Shown in pieces: positions 1-12,361 of a stretch of DNA of 64,000 bases (within the stretch, counting starts at the first letter, position 1; each line of letters starts with the position of its first letter). Position numbers and translations under genes: made by a program. The notes beneath the pieces were generated by a model that worked only from the letters and a program-made list of their open reading frames with translations, searched no databases and was not told the origin of the DNA. Source of the DNA: Humulus lupulus. Lineage: Eukaryota > Streptophyta > Magnoliopsida > Rosales > Cannabaceae. The stretch is taken from NCBI RefSeq assembly GCF_963169125.1, contig NC_084798.1, positions 175,861,980 to 175,925,979 on the forward strand, in the 5' to 3' direction.

Positions 1-2123
1 GATGCCACTGTGGAGCACGAGCTCATGTCCTTCATGGATGCCTACTCTAGATATAACCAGATCGCTATGAACCCTGCTGACCAGGAGCATACTAGCTTTA
101 TGACTCCGACCAACATTTACTGTTATAAAGTCATGCCCTTCGGGCTGAAGAATGCTGGGGCAACCTACCAGAGATTGGTCAACAGGATGTTCGCTAATCA
201 GATCGGGAAAAACATGGAAGTGTATGATGATGACATGCTGGTCAAGTCAAAAGCCGTCGATAACCATGTTTCCGACCTAGAGGAATGTTTTGGGTTCCTG
301 AGGAAGTACAGTATGAGGTTAAACCCCTAGAAATGTACTTTAGGAGTGGCGTCAGGAAAATTTCTGGGGTACATAGTCAACACCAGAGGAATAAAGGCGA
401 ACCCCGACAAAATCAGATCAGTGCTAGAGATGCCTTCGCCCAAGTCGCATAAAGATGTCCAAATCTAACAAGAAGAGTGGCAACCCTTAATCGGTTTATT
501 TCTAAGTCGATTGACAAGTGTTTACCATTCTATACCTTGCTCCGTGGAAACAAAAAGTTTGAATGGAATGAGGAGTGCGAGCAGGATTTCCTCAATCTAA
601 AGACACACTTAGTCGAGCTGCCAGTATTGTCTAAACCAACGACAGAAGAGCCCCTTTTTCTTTATTTAGCTGTGACGGAAAATGCAGCCAGCACCGTGCG
701 GGTCCGAGAAGAGGACCGAGTTCAAAAGTCAGTGTATTATATAATCAAAAGACTTCTCGAAGCTGAATCTCGGTATCCTTTAATGGACAAAATGGCGTTC
801 TGCCTTATTACAGCCTCCAGGAAACTTAGGCCGTATTTACAATCCCATTAAATCCATGTCATGACCGATCAACCTTTAAGGCAGGTATTGCAGAAACCAG
901 AGGCATCGGGACGTCTATTGAAATGGGCAATCAACCTCAGCTAGTTCGAAATACTATATGTACCCCAAACTACGATCAAAATCCAAGCCCTTACTGATTT
1001 CGTGGCTGAATGCACTAGATTCTCGGAGGGGCCCTTGAGAGAACCAGTGCAGGCATTATGGAGAATCTTCATGGATGGTTCATCTAACGAGAATGGGTCT
1101 GGAGCTAGAATCATCTTAATATCCCCAGAAGGGTATCGTTTCCACTCCGTACTACGGTTCGGATTCGTGGCATCCAACAACAAAGTCGAGTACGAAGCTT
1201 TATTGGCCGGGCTTAGAGTAGCGAAGGAGCTAAAGGCCATGGCCGTCCAATGCTATAGTGATTCCTAACTTGTGGTAAACCAAGTATTTGGGGAATATCA
1301 AGCCCAGGGGACCAATATGGCGGCTTACCTGGCCGAAGTGAAGAAGGAGTTGTTCGAGTTTGAATATGGCCTAGTCGAGTAGATCCCTCGCGAACAGAAT
1401 GTCAATGCTGATGCTTTGGCCAGACTCTGTACCTCCAAGGAAGTCGAAACTCTGAGCATAGTACTAGTGGAATTCTTGGAAAATCTGAGCGTGACAGAAA
1501 ATGCGATGGAGGTTGAGATGATCGATATCAGGCCGACCTGGATGACTCCCATAATAGAGTATCTTACGACAGGGAAATTTCTTGACAAGCAAAAAGACGC
1601 GAGGAGAATACTCTATCAAGCTCCAAGGTATACAATCATAAACGGGACGTTGTACCGACGTGGCCATTCCTTGCCTATTCTGCGATGTGTTCCGCCAGAG
1701 GAAGCCAAAACTATTTTGCAGGAGATGCATGAAGGCTTCTGTGGGGATCACGCTGGGGGAAAAACTTGGCCTTAAAAATACTAAGGCAGGGGTATTATTG
1801 GCATACTTTATCAAAGGATTCCATCTCCTACGTCCAAAAGTGTGACAAGTGCCAACGGTTTGCCACGATCTCCCGAGCCCCACCAATCGAGCTAAAAATG
1901 ATATCATCCCCATGGCCTGGTACTCCGAAGGGTCTTTTTGGCAGGCAAGGACCCCAAAGATGGAGCTTTGGGTCCGATCTGGGAAGGGCCCTATCAAATA
2001 GTGGAATTCATACAAGAGGGAACCTTCAAATTAGCTTGACTTAATGGAGAAACAGTTCCGCGGACCTAGAATGCTATGCACCTAAAAAAGTATTACCAAT
2101 TACTGTACCACCTGTCTGTATAA
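1..2123 (+). pseudogene. Broken pol of element A: RT, RNase H, second RNase H, integrase remnant
   Basis: Reverse transcriptase is read from 1 to about 330, with FMDAYSRYNQI and MPFGLKNAGATYQ motifs. The catalytic box at 223-234 reads YDDD instead of YVDD; both aspartates survive. Stops or frame changes occur at 328 (TAG), near 461 (one base missing compared with elements B and C), 849, 1266, 1381 and near 1760. The first RNase H/connection region runs about 477-930. The second RNase H runs about 1062-1400 and has the FMDGSSNENGSGA motif. The integrase zinc-binding HHCC region is at about 1720-1860. The catalytic DDE core is absent: shortly after SSPWPG near 1915 the text jumps to the C-terminal part (WEGPYQI near 1980-2000). 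The reading ends at a TAA at 2121-2123. It cannot make an active polyprotein. Confidence 0.85.
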
Positions 2124-2293
2124 GGCTTAGTTATTAAAGCCATTTAATTTAAGAAATGAAACAATCATTGTGTATTTCTTGTGTTTTATATGGTTCCATC
2201 TAAGTGTTACTTCAGATGATAGCGTTGGTCCAAAGCAATAAAGAAAGTTCACTTTCTGATTGCCTGGGGAGCATATACCCCGAGAAGGGGATT

Positions 2294-3105
2294 AAAACTT
2301 GGAAGTTAGTAAATTGATTAACCAAGTGTTTTTCTAAAAAACACGAAGTGTCAATCAAACTAACACGAACTAAGTTTTCATTAAATATCCTGGATACAAC
2401 CAGGTCCAAAACTTGGAAGTTAGTAAATTTATTAATCAAGTGTTTTTTCTAAAAAAACGCGAAGTGTCAATCAAACTAACACTAACTAAGTTTTCATTAA
2501 TTATCCTAGATACAACCAGGTCCAAAACTTAGAAGTTAGTAAATTGATTAACCAAGTGTTTTTTCTAAAAAACGCAAAGTGTCAATCAAACTAACACGAA
2601 CTAAGTTTTCATTAAATATCCTGGCTACAACCAGGTCTAAAACTTAGAAGTTAGAAAATTGATTAACCAAGTGTTTTTTCTAAAAAATGCAAAGTGTCAA
2701 TCAAACTAACACGAACTAAGTTTTCATTAAATATCCTAGATACAACCAGGTCCAAAACTTTGAAGTTAGTAAATTGATTAACCAAGTGTTTTTTCTTCTA
2801 AAAAACGCAAAGTGTCAATCAAACTAACACGAACTAAGTTTCATTAAATATCCTGGATAAACCAGGTCCAAAACTTAGAAGTTAGTAAATTGATTAACCA
2901 AGTGTTTTTTCTAAAAAATGCGAAGTGTCAGTAAAACTAACACGAACTAAGTTTTCATCAAATATCTTGGATACAACCAGATCCAAAACTTGGAAGATAG
3001 AAAATTGATTAACCAAGTGTTTTTTTCTAAAATAATGCGAGGCGTCGATAAAACTAACACGGACTAAGTTTTAATTAAAAACCCCGGATACAACCGGGTC
3101 CAAGG
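2294..3105 (+). repeat. Tandem repeat array, about 115 bp unit, 7 copies (element A 3' UTR)
   Basis: Units starting aaaacttggaagttag begin near 2294, 2408, 2524, 2639, 2755, 2870 and 2985, so the period is 114-116 bp. Each holds gattaaccaagtg, a T-run/A-run stretch, and a taagttttcattaa block ending ccaggtcc. The last copy is the most diverged. The array lies between pol and the antisense gene. No reading frame is conserved across units. The 170 bp between the pol stop and the array holds nothing I recognise. Confidence 0.9.
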
Positions 3106-3389
3106 CCTGATACTTAACAGATAGGATATAAATCAAATTCAATTTTGGTTCCAACCAAAATTAAAGTATCTATCTCGACCTAAGAGTCGTTTCCTAAGAT
3201 TTTAAACGTACAAGTCATGAAGCATAAGAAAAATTAGGGAATAGCTAAAAAGTAGATGCTGGAATTATAAATAAATTGTTCCGAGGAGAATAACCTCGTA
3301 CTGAGCCAAAAATGACAAATGTTTACAAACAAAAGAGGTGTAAAAATTAAACAAAGAAAATTAAACCCCTCCAGCGTGCTTTGAGGACG
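3106..3389. other. Spacer between repeat array and antisense gene of element A
   Basis: AT-rich sequence with no reading frame, repeat or site that I recognise. By position it would be the 3' untranslated part of the antisense gene. Confidence 0.4.
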
Positions 3390-6125
3390 TCACCTCCTCA
3401 GTCTCCTGCCCGTCAGCGATGGAGGTTTCCCCAGTCTCGGACTGTACTTGCTATGCCCGAGCCTTAAACATCTCAAGATAGAGATCCCACATGCCAGAGG
3501 GAAAAAAGGAGAAGTTGCCTTCTTGGTTGTAGGCCCAGCAATGGTAGGGCATGCTCTCCATGGAGGATATTGAGGCCGCCTTCTCCTCTTGAGTAGCGGC
3601 CTCCGCCTCCAACTGCTTGGCCTTGACCTCCGTGAGCTCGACCTGTAGGGCAGCCAGGGAAGCCTTCGCTGCCTGCTCGCCCTCTTGGGCCATTGTTGAG
3701 GCAACCTTTGCAGCCTGCTCGCCTTTTTGAGCCGCCGTCAGGGCGACTTTGGTGCTTACTTAACCTTGTTGAGCAGCTACAAGGGCAGCCTGGGTAGTAG
3801 ACAGGGCGGCCTGAGCATTCTGGAGCACGGCCTTGATCTCTTCATTCCTGGCCTTGATCGTGGCCCGAGCTATGTTGCGATGTTGACCCAAGACTGCCTG
3901 CAAAAAGTAAGAAAGAAGTTAGGCATACACTAGGATAAAATTAAAAGAATATGCTAACTCAAGGAAAGTCGGCTTACTGTGAGGTTCATCCCCAGCGCGG
4001 ATTCCGTGACATTCTCCGGGCTCCTCTCCTTGATCGCCCTCAGGTCCGTCGGTTTGTCTTTATAGAAGTGCTCCATCGTGTGGTTGGTCGTCTCGTAGAT
4101 GGTCCCCCGAAAGGTGTCTGGAATTTGCTCCAAGTCCTAAGCATTGACCGGGATGCGTACGGTGGGGGGAGGGATGATTGAAGCTGGGGGATCAACCGGT
4201 GCTGTCTAGTCCCGGGCAGGACCGAAAGGTGCTGTCTGGTCCCGAGCAGGACCGGAAGGAAACCGAGGAGGAGGTGGAGGTGGACCCCTTTTGTATTGAG
4301 CGACAGCAGCTAGAGTTTTTGAGCTCTAGTCCTTCCCCTTAGCCGGGGATTTGGAGGTCTTTCTTGTCGCAGGTAGCACCTTCTTGGATAAGAACCGGGG
4401 CTTCTTTACAGTCGGCCCCGAGCTGGATTCCTCTTCCTGAAAAATCGCACGGATGTCAGGAATCCCTTGGTTTGCATCTCCTCGCCTGAAAAAGAAAGGG
4501 AAGTATGTAAGTATGTGTACAAATCTTTTAGTCCGCAAAGTATGTACGCATATGTAGGATATAACAAAAAGTCCTACCCTCCGAGCTAGAGGAGGAGTCT
4601 ACTGCCATGACCTCCAGCCTTGGAACCACTATAGGAGAAGGGGAACCTAAGTCTATAACTTTTTAGATCAGGGGAGGCTCAGGCTCAGGTTCTACCTCGG
4701 GGCTGGATTCTTCCACATATTGCCTAAGCCCAGGCGCAATGACACCTTGGAGAAGGGAAGGCCACGACCTAAGGTTGGTCCCGTACTCTTCAAAAAGGGC
4801 CGACCTGAAGTAGAGGGTGTTATCTAAAACTATAGTTCCCCTAGGATGGCACATGCCAAGGCAAACCACTAAGTGATCCACACACTGGAGCAGGGTTATG
4901 TTGCGGTCGGGGTCATGGGGGTGGCGGTGCACGAGCTGGTTTGGGTTAAACCTAACCAACCTAAGGTCAGCAACAGCCCTATCTAAGTCCCTAAAGGGGT
5001 ACAGGCTATCTTGGCCAGAGGGGCCAGCTGCTGCCCCCGACGAAGCTCGTTCCACGTCTGGGTCCCGAGTGGCCGCAGGAGATTGCCTTTTTCGCACTAG
5101 CAGCACCTCGGCCTCTTCTTTTTCTTCATCGCCATCAGCTTCAATGACCCCTCGGGGATGGACGCTAGCTCGCGGACGACCGGGTTGTTAGCCCAAGTCC
5201 TCCTCAAGGCCAGAGTCTAACCATCAACAATCAACTTACATGCCAACATAGTGTCATCAGACACGAGCTGATGGTAATCCTTCTCTCTGGACGGAAGCCT
5301 CGCCAGAGTGTCGTACTGACCACCAAGGGTCATGGATTTAGCCGTCCTGGCAAAAATGGTTGCACGAAAATACTCCAGTCAGTATACACGCGAGAAGACT
5401 AAGTACGAAAAGAATAATTAAGCAATCTAGGAAAGGAAATTAGACTTACGAGGATGGTTGAAATATTGGTATTCGCAGTTGCGAAACCTATTCGACATAA
5501 AGAACTGGTTTTTAAAGTTGTTGGGGTTGCTGGGCAGCTCGATAACTACAGGTGAGTTCAGGAACTAGGTTAGATAGTAGAACCCGTCTCTTCGTCCCCA
5601 TTGATCCGGGCTAGCCTTGAGGTAGAAGAAATAGAGGATGTCCGCAGGAGTGGGGACCTCCCAGTCATGCTTCAGGAAAAGGTACTTCAACCCCGCCAAC
5701 AGCTGATATGAGTTCGAGGGGAGCTAGAGAGGCACCAACTGCACATAGTTAAGGAAGTCGGTGAAATACTGATCGAGGGGAAGAAAGGCCTCTGCCTTTA
5801 AGTGCTCATCACTCCAGGCCGCAAAATCATCCTAGAGTAGGGCGCAGCTCCTTTCCCCTTCGAGCGGAGGTCGGGCAATTAGGATGCTAGTCCCGACCTC
5901 GATGTTGTGGGACAGCATAATCTTGTTGACCCTTCCTTGGGTCATGATCTTGGAGGCTATCCTCTTCGCCTCGAAGAAGGCGTCAGGCCCGACTACGACC
6001 TCCTCCTCCACCACGGGGCCGAACGGGGGGATGGGAGATTCGAAAGCAACCTCTTTGCCCTTGTTGGCTTGTTGAGACGAGGAGCCAGCTACGTTCTTCT
6101 TGGACGTGCTCTTCTTGGGTGCCAT
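3390..6125 (-). pseudogene. Antisense gene of element A (gypsy-type transposon domain plus coiled coil)
   Basis: This is read on the minus strand from an ATG at 6125-6123 (MAPKKSTSKK start, basic N-terminus). About 95 residues in, after a stop, the region 5840-5560 encodes WSDEHLKAEAFLPL, then NSYQLLAGLKYLF, then TPADILYFFYLKA and RRDGFYYL. This resembles the plant 'putative gypsy type transposon' family (Transposase_28). The same domain occurs in element C. Further pieces lie at 5106-4663 (ends in an acidic EPEPEP stretch), 4538-4326 and 3693-3451 (Ala/Glu/Lys-rich, predicted coiled coil). These pieces in different frames look like exons, but I placed no splice sites here with certainty. Internal stops at about 5829 and 5731 mean it is broken. 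Function is unknown; such antisense genes are a recurring feature of Retand-type elements. Confidence 0.65.
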
Positions 6126-6875
6126 TAGATCGCCTATCGAACAAGAACGATGGAACTCTTAGTGGGCAGCCTAGAATTTTGGTACAGGCAAGAAATACCA
6201 AAGAAGGGCTGAGGATTCTAACACACGAGCTGATGCAATTTTAGCCTGCGGTGTGGTGCCACGTGCTATCTATACTATGTTCCTAGGTAACCCAACAGAC
6301 CCCTGATATTTAGGGATCCGTGTGTCAGAGAGAATCAGGCCATTACCCTCCTAGGGAATCATTTTAGAGGAAAACCACCCAAGAAGCGTAGCCTCTAAGC
6401 AACCTAATTTCGAGCCGTAAAAACTTTTCATCTCCTACATGCCGAATGGGTATTTTCTAAAATATTTCCCAGGGGTCACCCATTTACCCAGTTTATGAAC
6501 ATCGCAATCCTAGATATATTTTAGAACTTACCCAATAAACCTAAATCGGAACCTATGTACCAAAAACGTTTAGAAACAGCCTAATGCTAATGGCGATAAA
6601 GTGCAGATTAGCATGATAAAGAAAGAGGAGAAACACACAAAAACCAGTAAAAGAAAAGTTACAGTAAAACAAAAAACTTATAGTGTATTTTTTGACGAAA
6701 GGAATGAGCAACGTAAAAGGAAAGTTCCTGGAGATATCCTCTGCGACTGGGTTTCCGAAGGTTTTGGCGGCAAATTTTTGGGATTTTATGAGAAAAGGAA
6801 GAAAGGTTCTTGAAGTTTAGAAGAGAGAAATGAGGAAAAGTTTCAAATAAAAGATGATGAACACTGAAAATTACC

Positions 6876-6892
6876 AGCCCTATTTATACGTA
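6876..6892 (-). promoter_or_regulatory. Candidate TATA box for the antisense gene of element A
   Basis: The minus strand reads TATAAATA at 6888-6881, followed by GGGC. It lies about 750 bp upstream of the antisense ATG, inside the element and outside the LTR. The intervening 6126-6880 has no convincing reading frame and may hold a 5' untranslated exon or intron. A similar TATA box is placed upstream of the antisense gene in element C. Confidence 0.5.
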
Positions 6893-7156
6893 ATAGGCAT
6901 AAAGAAACATGGACCGTCTAATCAAGCTAATGCGAGATACGAGGGTCATGTTTCGAAAGATTAAACGGCAGTAAAAAGGTGTCCAGGCCATATAATGCAA
7001 TCCTTGAAACCCGAACAGACGCCAATCGCGACATTCCACGTGTCTAGTACTCGAGTAATGAACAAACTTGGATAATCACAACATAAGCTTAAAAGTCCCC
7101 ACCGTGTCAATCAAAAGATGACGTCATAAGACATGGGCAGGGACTTGGGGGGCAAA
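6893..7156 (+). other. Pre-LTR region and polypurine tract of element A
   Basis: Non-coding sequence ending in the purine-rich run ggacttggggggcaaa (7141-7156), immediately before the LTR start TG at 7157. This is the expected plus-strand priming site for reverse transcription. Element B has nearly the same tract before its 3' LTR. Confidence 0.8.
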
Positions 7157-7908
7157 TGTATGCCCTGATATTCAGCCCACGTCTTTTATGCAGCTCAAGT
7201 ACAGCTGGCTAGCCAAGAACAGTACTAAAGGATCTACAAGTTGACATCTCCTCTGCGAAGGCAGTGCGATTCCCCAGGTGATAACACGAGCTGAGGAATA
7301 CGAAGCATTAAGGCACGAGCTGGAGATAGATATAAAGCACAACCTCCTAGGCGCAAGCTGGCGTTAGGTTCAAGTCGTGGTACTCTGACAATCTGCCATA
7401 TCCAGGAGTCTTTATAAACCTGGATACGTTATTTATAAACGTGCGTGGTCAGACACTACATGTCTGTTATCCCTGAATTCTTGGATGCATAACATAAACG
7501 TGCATGATCAAACATCACATGTCCGATTATGCCAGACGACCTATGATCAATTTTACCTAATGATTATACCATACCTTAACATATATATATATTGTATTCA
7601 CGTGATGACCCCTACACCTATTCTGGGATGGTTCTTCTATAAATACCAAGACCTTGGATAGAAAAGGGGTTGGGTTTTCTCCGTGTAATACAGATATTCT
7701 GTCAAAATATAGAGAGAGATACAATAATAATATCGACTCGTGGACTAGGGGGATTTTAGCCTCCAAACCACATAAAAAGGAACGAGTGTTCTAACTATCT
7801 CATTCTAAGCTTCCTTAAGAATTATTATTCGTATTGCGGTTTATCCTTAAGCACTAGTTTTCTCCAGCTAATTACGCAATACACTGTTGGTGAAATACCG
7901 TGTCAACA
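7157..7908 (+). repeat. 3' LTR of element A (752 bp)
   Basis: It begins TGTATGCCCT just after the purine tract and ends GTGTCAACA. The last bases match the LTR ends of the other Tat elements here (gtcaaca). A TATA-like ctataaata near 7636 would be the LTR promoter. Short inverted motifs around 7390-7440 (ccaggagtc / cctggata) lie upstream. The partner LTR is outside the window. Confidence 0.85.
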
Positions 7909-7909
7909 C

Positions 7910-10180
7910 TTGGATTTTGAATTTGAGGACCATCTGTGTGAGCATGGTATTCAATCCCAACTCACAATACCTGGAATGCCACAACAAAATGGTGTTTCAG
8001 AAAGACGGAACAGAACGTTACTAGATATGGTTAGATCAATGATGAGCTTCTTATCATTACCACTGTCATTCTGGGGCTATGCAATTCAATGTGCTCTATA
8101 CATATTGAATGTTGTTCCATCTAAGTCTATCCAAAAGACACCCATGGAATTATGGAATGGTTGTAAACCTAGTTTACACCATTTTCACATTTGGGGGTGT
8201 CCTGCACATGTGCCTAAAGAAAAGACCGAGAAGTTGGAATCACGCTCTGAAGTGTGCATGTTTGTAGGCTATTCAAAAGAGACTAGAGGTGGAATTTTCT
8301 ATAGTCCAAAAGAAAATAAAACATTTGTATCGACAAATGCAACTTTTCTTGAACATGACTATGTCAATAACCACAAACCTCGCAGTAAGGTTGTACTGAA
8401 GGAGATGGTCGAAGTTGCAAAGTCACCAGCAACAACCAATGAAAAACAGCAAGAGGAAACTGCTAGTTCTAGTCAAAATAGTAGAGAGCCTCATCATAGT
8501 GGGAGGGTTAGTAAACAACCCATACTCTATGAACATGAAGTTCAAATGCTTGTGTCTGACACAAACAAAGATGATCCATTGACATTTAAAGATGCAACGA
8601 ATGATTCTGACAAGGACAAATGGCAAGACGCCATGAACCAAGAAATGGAATCGATGTATTCCAATTCTGTCTGGGTTCTTGAAGATCCACCTGAGAATAT
8701 CAAACCCATTGGTTGCAAGTGGATATCCAAGAAGAAAAGAGGAGTGGATGGGAAAATAGAGACTTTCAAAGCAAGGCTTGTTGCCAAAGGCTACACACAG
8801 AAAGAAGGGGTTGATTATGAGGAAACCTTTTCTCCTATAGCCATGCTAAAATCCATTCGTATACTCTTGTCCATTGCTGCATGCATGGATTATGAGATTT
8901 GGCAAATGGATGTCAAAAAAACTTTTCTGAATGGCTACCTTGACGAAACCATTTACATGTCTCAACCAGAAGGGTTCGAAGTAAAAGGTCAAGAGCAAAA
9001 AGTTTGCAAGCTTCTTAGGTCCATCTATGGACTCAAACAAGTTTCTAGATCTTGGAATCTTAGATTTGATGACACAATTAAAACGTTTGGTTTTGAACAA
9101 AACGTTGATGAAACTTGTGTCTATAAACAAATCAATGGTGTAGTAGTATTCCTCGTTCTTTACGTTGATGAAATATTACTGATTGGCAATGAAGTAACAT
9201 CATTATCAAAGGTAAAGAACTGGGTAGCTGAACAATTCCAAATGAAAGATTTGGGAGAGGCTAAGTATGTTCTGGGCATTAAAATCCATAGAGATAGACA
9301 GGACATAACTTTGGCACTATCTCAAGCAACTTATATTAATAAGGTGCTAGAACTCTTTAACATGCAAAACTCCAAAAAGGGTGATATGACATCCCGTTAT
9401 AGAGTATTCCTTTCCAAGGAGTAGTGTCCCAAAACACCTCAGGAAGAGGAAGATATGAGACAGTATCACTATGCCTCAGCGGTAGGCAGTCTTATGTACG
9501 CAATGTTGTGTACTAGACCTGACATTTGTTATGCAGTAGGGATAGTCAGTCATTATCAATCCAATCCTGGATTGAGTCTTTGGATTGCAGTGAAGAATAT
9601 TCTCAAGTATCTTAGAAATACTAGAGATTATATGCTTGTATATTCAGGTGGAGACCTGAACCCCACTGGTTACACTGATTCTGATTTTCAATCAGACAGA
9701 GATAGTCAGAAATCAACTTCTGGATCAGTGCTTACTCTTAGAGGAGGAGCAGTAGTCTAGGGAAGTATTAAACACACCAGCATTGCAGACTCTACCATGG
9801 AAGCCGAGTATATAGCAGCTTGTGAAGTAGCTAAGGAGGCTGTGTGGCTGAAGAAGTTCTATTCCGATCTGGAAGTAGTGCCAGATGTGGATAAGCCACT
9901 AGTCCTATACTATGACAACAGTGGGGCAGTAGCTAACTCAAATGAACCACAGAGTCACAAGAGAGGACAACACATCGAGAGAAAGTATCACTTGGTAAGA
10001 GAGATAGTTCATCGAGGAGATGTTGCAATTATGAAAATAGCTTCAGAGCATAATCTTTCAGATCCTTTCACAAAGACTTTATCCATGAAATCTTTTAAGG
10101 AGAATGTAAGAAACATGGGAATGAGAGAGATGCCTCATTTTTTTAGGGAAAGTGGGAGATTGTTGGGAATTGTGCCCTGA
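7910..10180 (+). pseudogene. Copia pol (integrase C-terminal half, RT, RNase H) of element G
   Basis: A 504-residue open stretch (7910-9424) starts within the integrase core, with IPGMPQQNGVSERRNRTLLDM carrying the last catalytic Glu. It continues through the GKY-like linker into reverse transcriptase (WKWISKK-type start, AKGYTQKEGVDYEETFSP, QMDVKKTFLNG). The active-site box at 9161-9172 reads YVDE where YVDD is expected, so the second catalytic Asp is lost. A TAG at 9422-9424 interrupts. RNase H follows at 9455-9760 and 9797-10180 (DSTMEAEYIAACEVAKEAVW, HIERKYHLVREIV, DPFTKTL), separated by a TAG at 9758-9760. The final codons overlap the LTR start, as is common in copia elements. It is the longest open retroelement frame in the window but is inactive. 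Confidence 0.9.
10149..10160 (+). other. Polypurine tract of copia G
   Basis: The run aaagtgggagat sits immediately before the LTR start tgttgggaat, inside the last codons of pol. This is the usual arrangement for this copia group. Confidence 0.75.
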
Positions 10181-12361
10181 AAGCATATGTAGTAGACATT
10201 GTTTTAAGAAATAAATAAATAAATTGAATTTGTTATGCATATATTTTATGGACTACATTATTCTGTGATAATATTAAGTAAATATCAGAAAAATTCCTAA
10301 GTTCATATATGTGATCTCAACCACGTATTGGTACGGGAGGATTGTGTTTGAGATAAATGAACTTGAATAGTTTGCAGCTAAATAAAGTTATGGAATCTTT
10401 AGATTAATTACTGCAAGTACGGTCCACTAGTATTATGAATACATGTGATCTAGATTTGGATTACTAGTGTAGCAGGACACTTTAGTGGAGGTATTTTATA
10501 TATTAGAGAATATATAGAACTAGACCAGATATGTTTATTAATATTTAGTTAAATACCGCTTTGAAGTATTAATTAAATATATCAATTGATGATCATATAC
10601 AAATAGATCTTAATCCTGAAGTTACTATGAACTCCTGTTTATGTTATATGAGTTCTTTGATTCACTCGTTAGGGTCTATCAGAATGATCAGGCTAGAAAC
10701 TTATGTTTTGGGAACTCATTAATGTAAATGGCTGGGACATAGTATACATATATGGAATCTATACATTCTCGTAAGAGATTGAATAATGGTTCTCTTAAGG
10801 GTTGACTTTTGGGACTGAAAAGGTTATTGAGCTCAAATTCATAATTTAGTTATGAATTAACCTTCATTGGTAAAGTCAATGGCACTTAAGGAAACAGGAT
10901 ATAATTAAAAGGGTAAATCGGTAATTTTATTCCTGATTAATTATGAACCATTATTAGAGGGTTAATTTGTATGTAATGATTATATCAATGGACACTTTAT
11001 TATTATAAAGTACTCAGTAAATGAAATGTTTATAATTACAAGAGTGCAGTCTCATATTTATAGTGGAGTAATCATGAGATTAATAAATTAAGATTATTTA
11101 ATTAAAGAGTTTAATTAATAATCTCAAATTTATTGGAGCTTGGAATTATAGGTCCATAGGTCCCCACAGCGGCTCTATCAACACTATTCAAGGCAAGAGT
11201 TGATATAAAGGGAAAAATGGTGAAAAGGCATATTTAAGAAGAAATTTGTTCTTCGGGCCAAATATGCAATTATGTGATAATAGTGATTAATTAATTAATT
11301 ATAAATTAGTTGTAATTAACAAAATTAATTAATAATTAATATTTAATTTTCAAAATTATATTAAATAATTAATTAAAATTTTCGAAATTATGACAAAATT
11401 AATATTTAATTGTTTTAATTAGTATTAATTAAAATTGGTTTTAATTAATTGGTAGAATTAATTAAATATCTTTGTTTGAGTGGGAGATAATAATCTGATA
11501 AGCTCAAATTTAATTTAAATTTAAAAGATTGATATTTATTCAAATAATTAATTATGTTTAATAATTAGTTAAAAGATAATTAATTCAAATTTGAATTAAT
11601 TATCATGATGTTGGATTTTATCTGATAAGGTAGTTTGAATAAATAATTAAATAATTGTGGAAAAATCAAATATCCATAAAATATAGGGGGTTACACGACA
11701 CACACAGTCCCTGGACTGTGTGTGGCGTGAGCCACATATTTTTCAGGGATAGATTTTTCACTTTTATTTATTTAATTAATTAATTAATGGAAAATTCAAA
11801 AGTTAGTTTTTTTTTTATATTTTCATTAATGAGATAATTAATTAATTAAAAGATAAATTGTAAATTGGTTACAGATTTATTTTTTAAAATTTTAATATTT
11901 TCTATTTAAGTTAGAATTATGAGAAAATAAAAGACACTCTTTTATTCGCTCTAAAAAATGAACGATGCTTTTCTTTCTCTCCATAAAAAAGATAAAGAAC
12001 TAATCTCAGGCCTATTCTCTTGATCTAATGTGTTGAGTACATCAAGTTGAATCAGATATTTACCCTCCTTTATTCTCTAAGTGCCCACACACTTCTTGAG
12101 GTGTAGAGAACGTTATTGAAGATCATGGTGTGAGTACCTGGGAGCAGCTTGGATAGGAAATTTGTTCAAATTATGAAAAGATAGCAATGACACTTGATAG
12201 GCATCAAGATGTATGTTATTTATTATTGCTTATGATTAATGTATGTATATTAATGGATCCGCATATTTAAAAGTAGTTTAAATATGTTACAAAAAAAAAT
12301 TGTTGTACATTGGGTCAACCCACCACCATTCCACTGTGCATTAGGAAACTCGTTCCTAACA
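10161..12361 (+). repeat. 3' LTR of copia G (about 2.2 kb)
   Basis: It starts TGTTGGGAAT and ends TTCCTAACA; the ends are inverted repeats of each other with one mismatch. It is strongly AT-rich, with many ttaattaatt blocks between about 11270 and 11900. A segment near 11125-11175 (ttattggagcttg ... ggtccccac) is shared with the solo LTR at 13567-15422, so the two families are related. No coding capacity is seen. Confidence 0.8.

Larger units (their letters stand above)
1..7908 (+). mobile_element. Tat-lineage Ty3/gypsy retrotransposon A, 3' part
   Basis: The window opens inside the reverse transcriptase of a gypsy element. In order there follow RNase H, a second RNase H, a gutted integrase, a tandem-repeat region, a gene on the opposite strand, a purine-rich tract and a 3' LTR ending at 7908. 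Two RNase H domains plus an antisense gene point to the Tat (Retand/Ogre-like) lineage. The right end abuts copia integrase sequence in frame, so this element inserted into copia G. The left LTR lies outside the window, so the target-site duplication cannot be checked; cttgg at 7909-7913 would be its right copy. Confidence 0.85.
7909..12361 (+). mobile_element. Ty1/copia retrotransposon G, 3' part
   Basis: Copia-order pol (integrase, then reverse transcriptase, then RNase H) is followed by a purine tract and a 2.2 kb LTR. Its left side was cut by insertion of element A. Its right end at 12361 joins directly to minus-strand gypsy gag, whose reading continues on the far side, so G inserted into element D. 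Confidence 0.85.

Noticed and set aside
941..2015. Long minus-strand frames opposite element A pol
   Set aside because: They overlie recognisable RNase H and integrase coding on the plus strand and show no domain.
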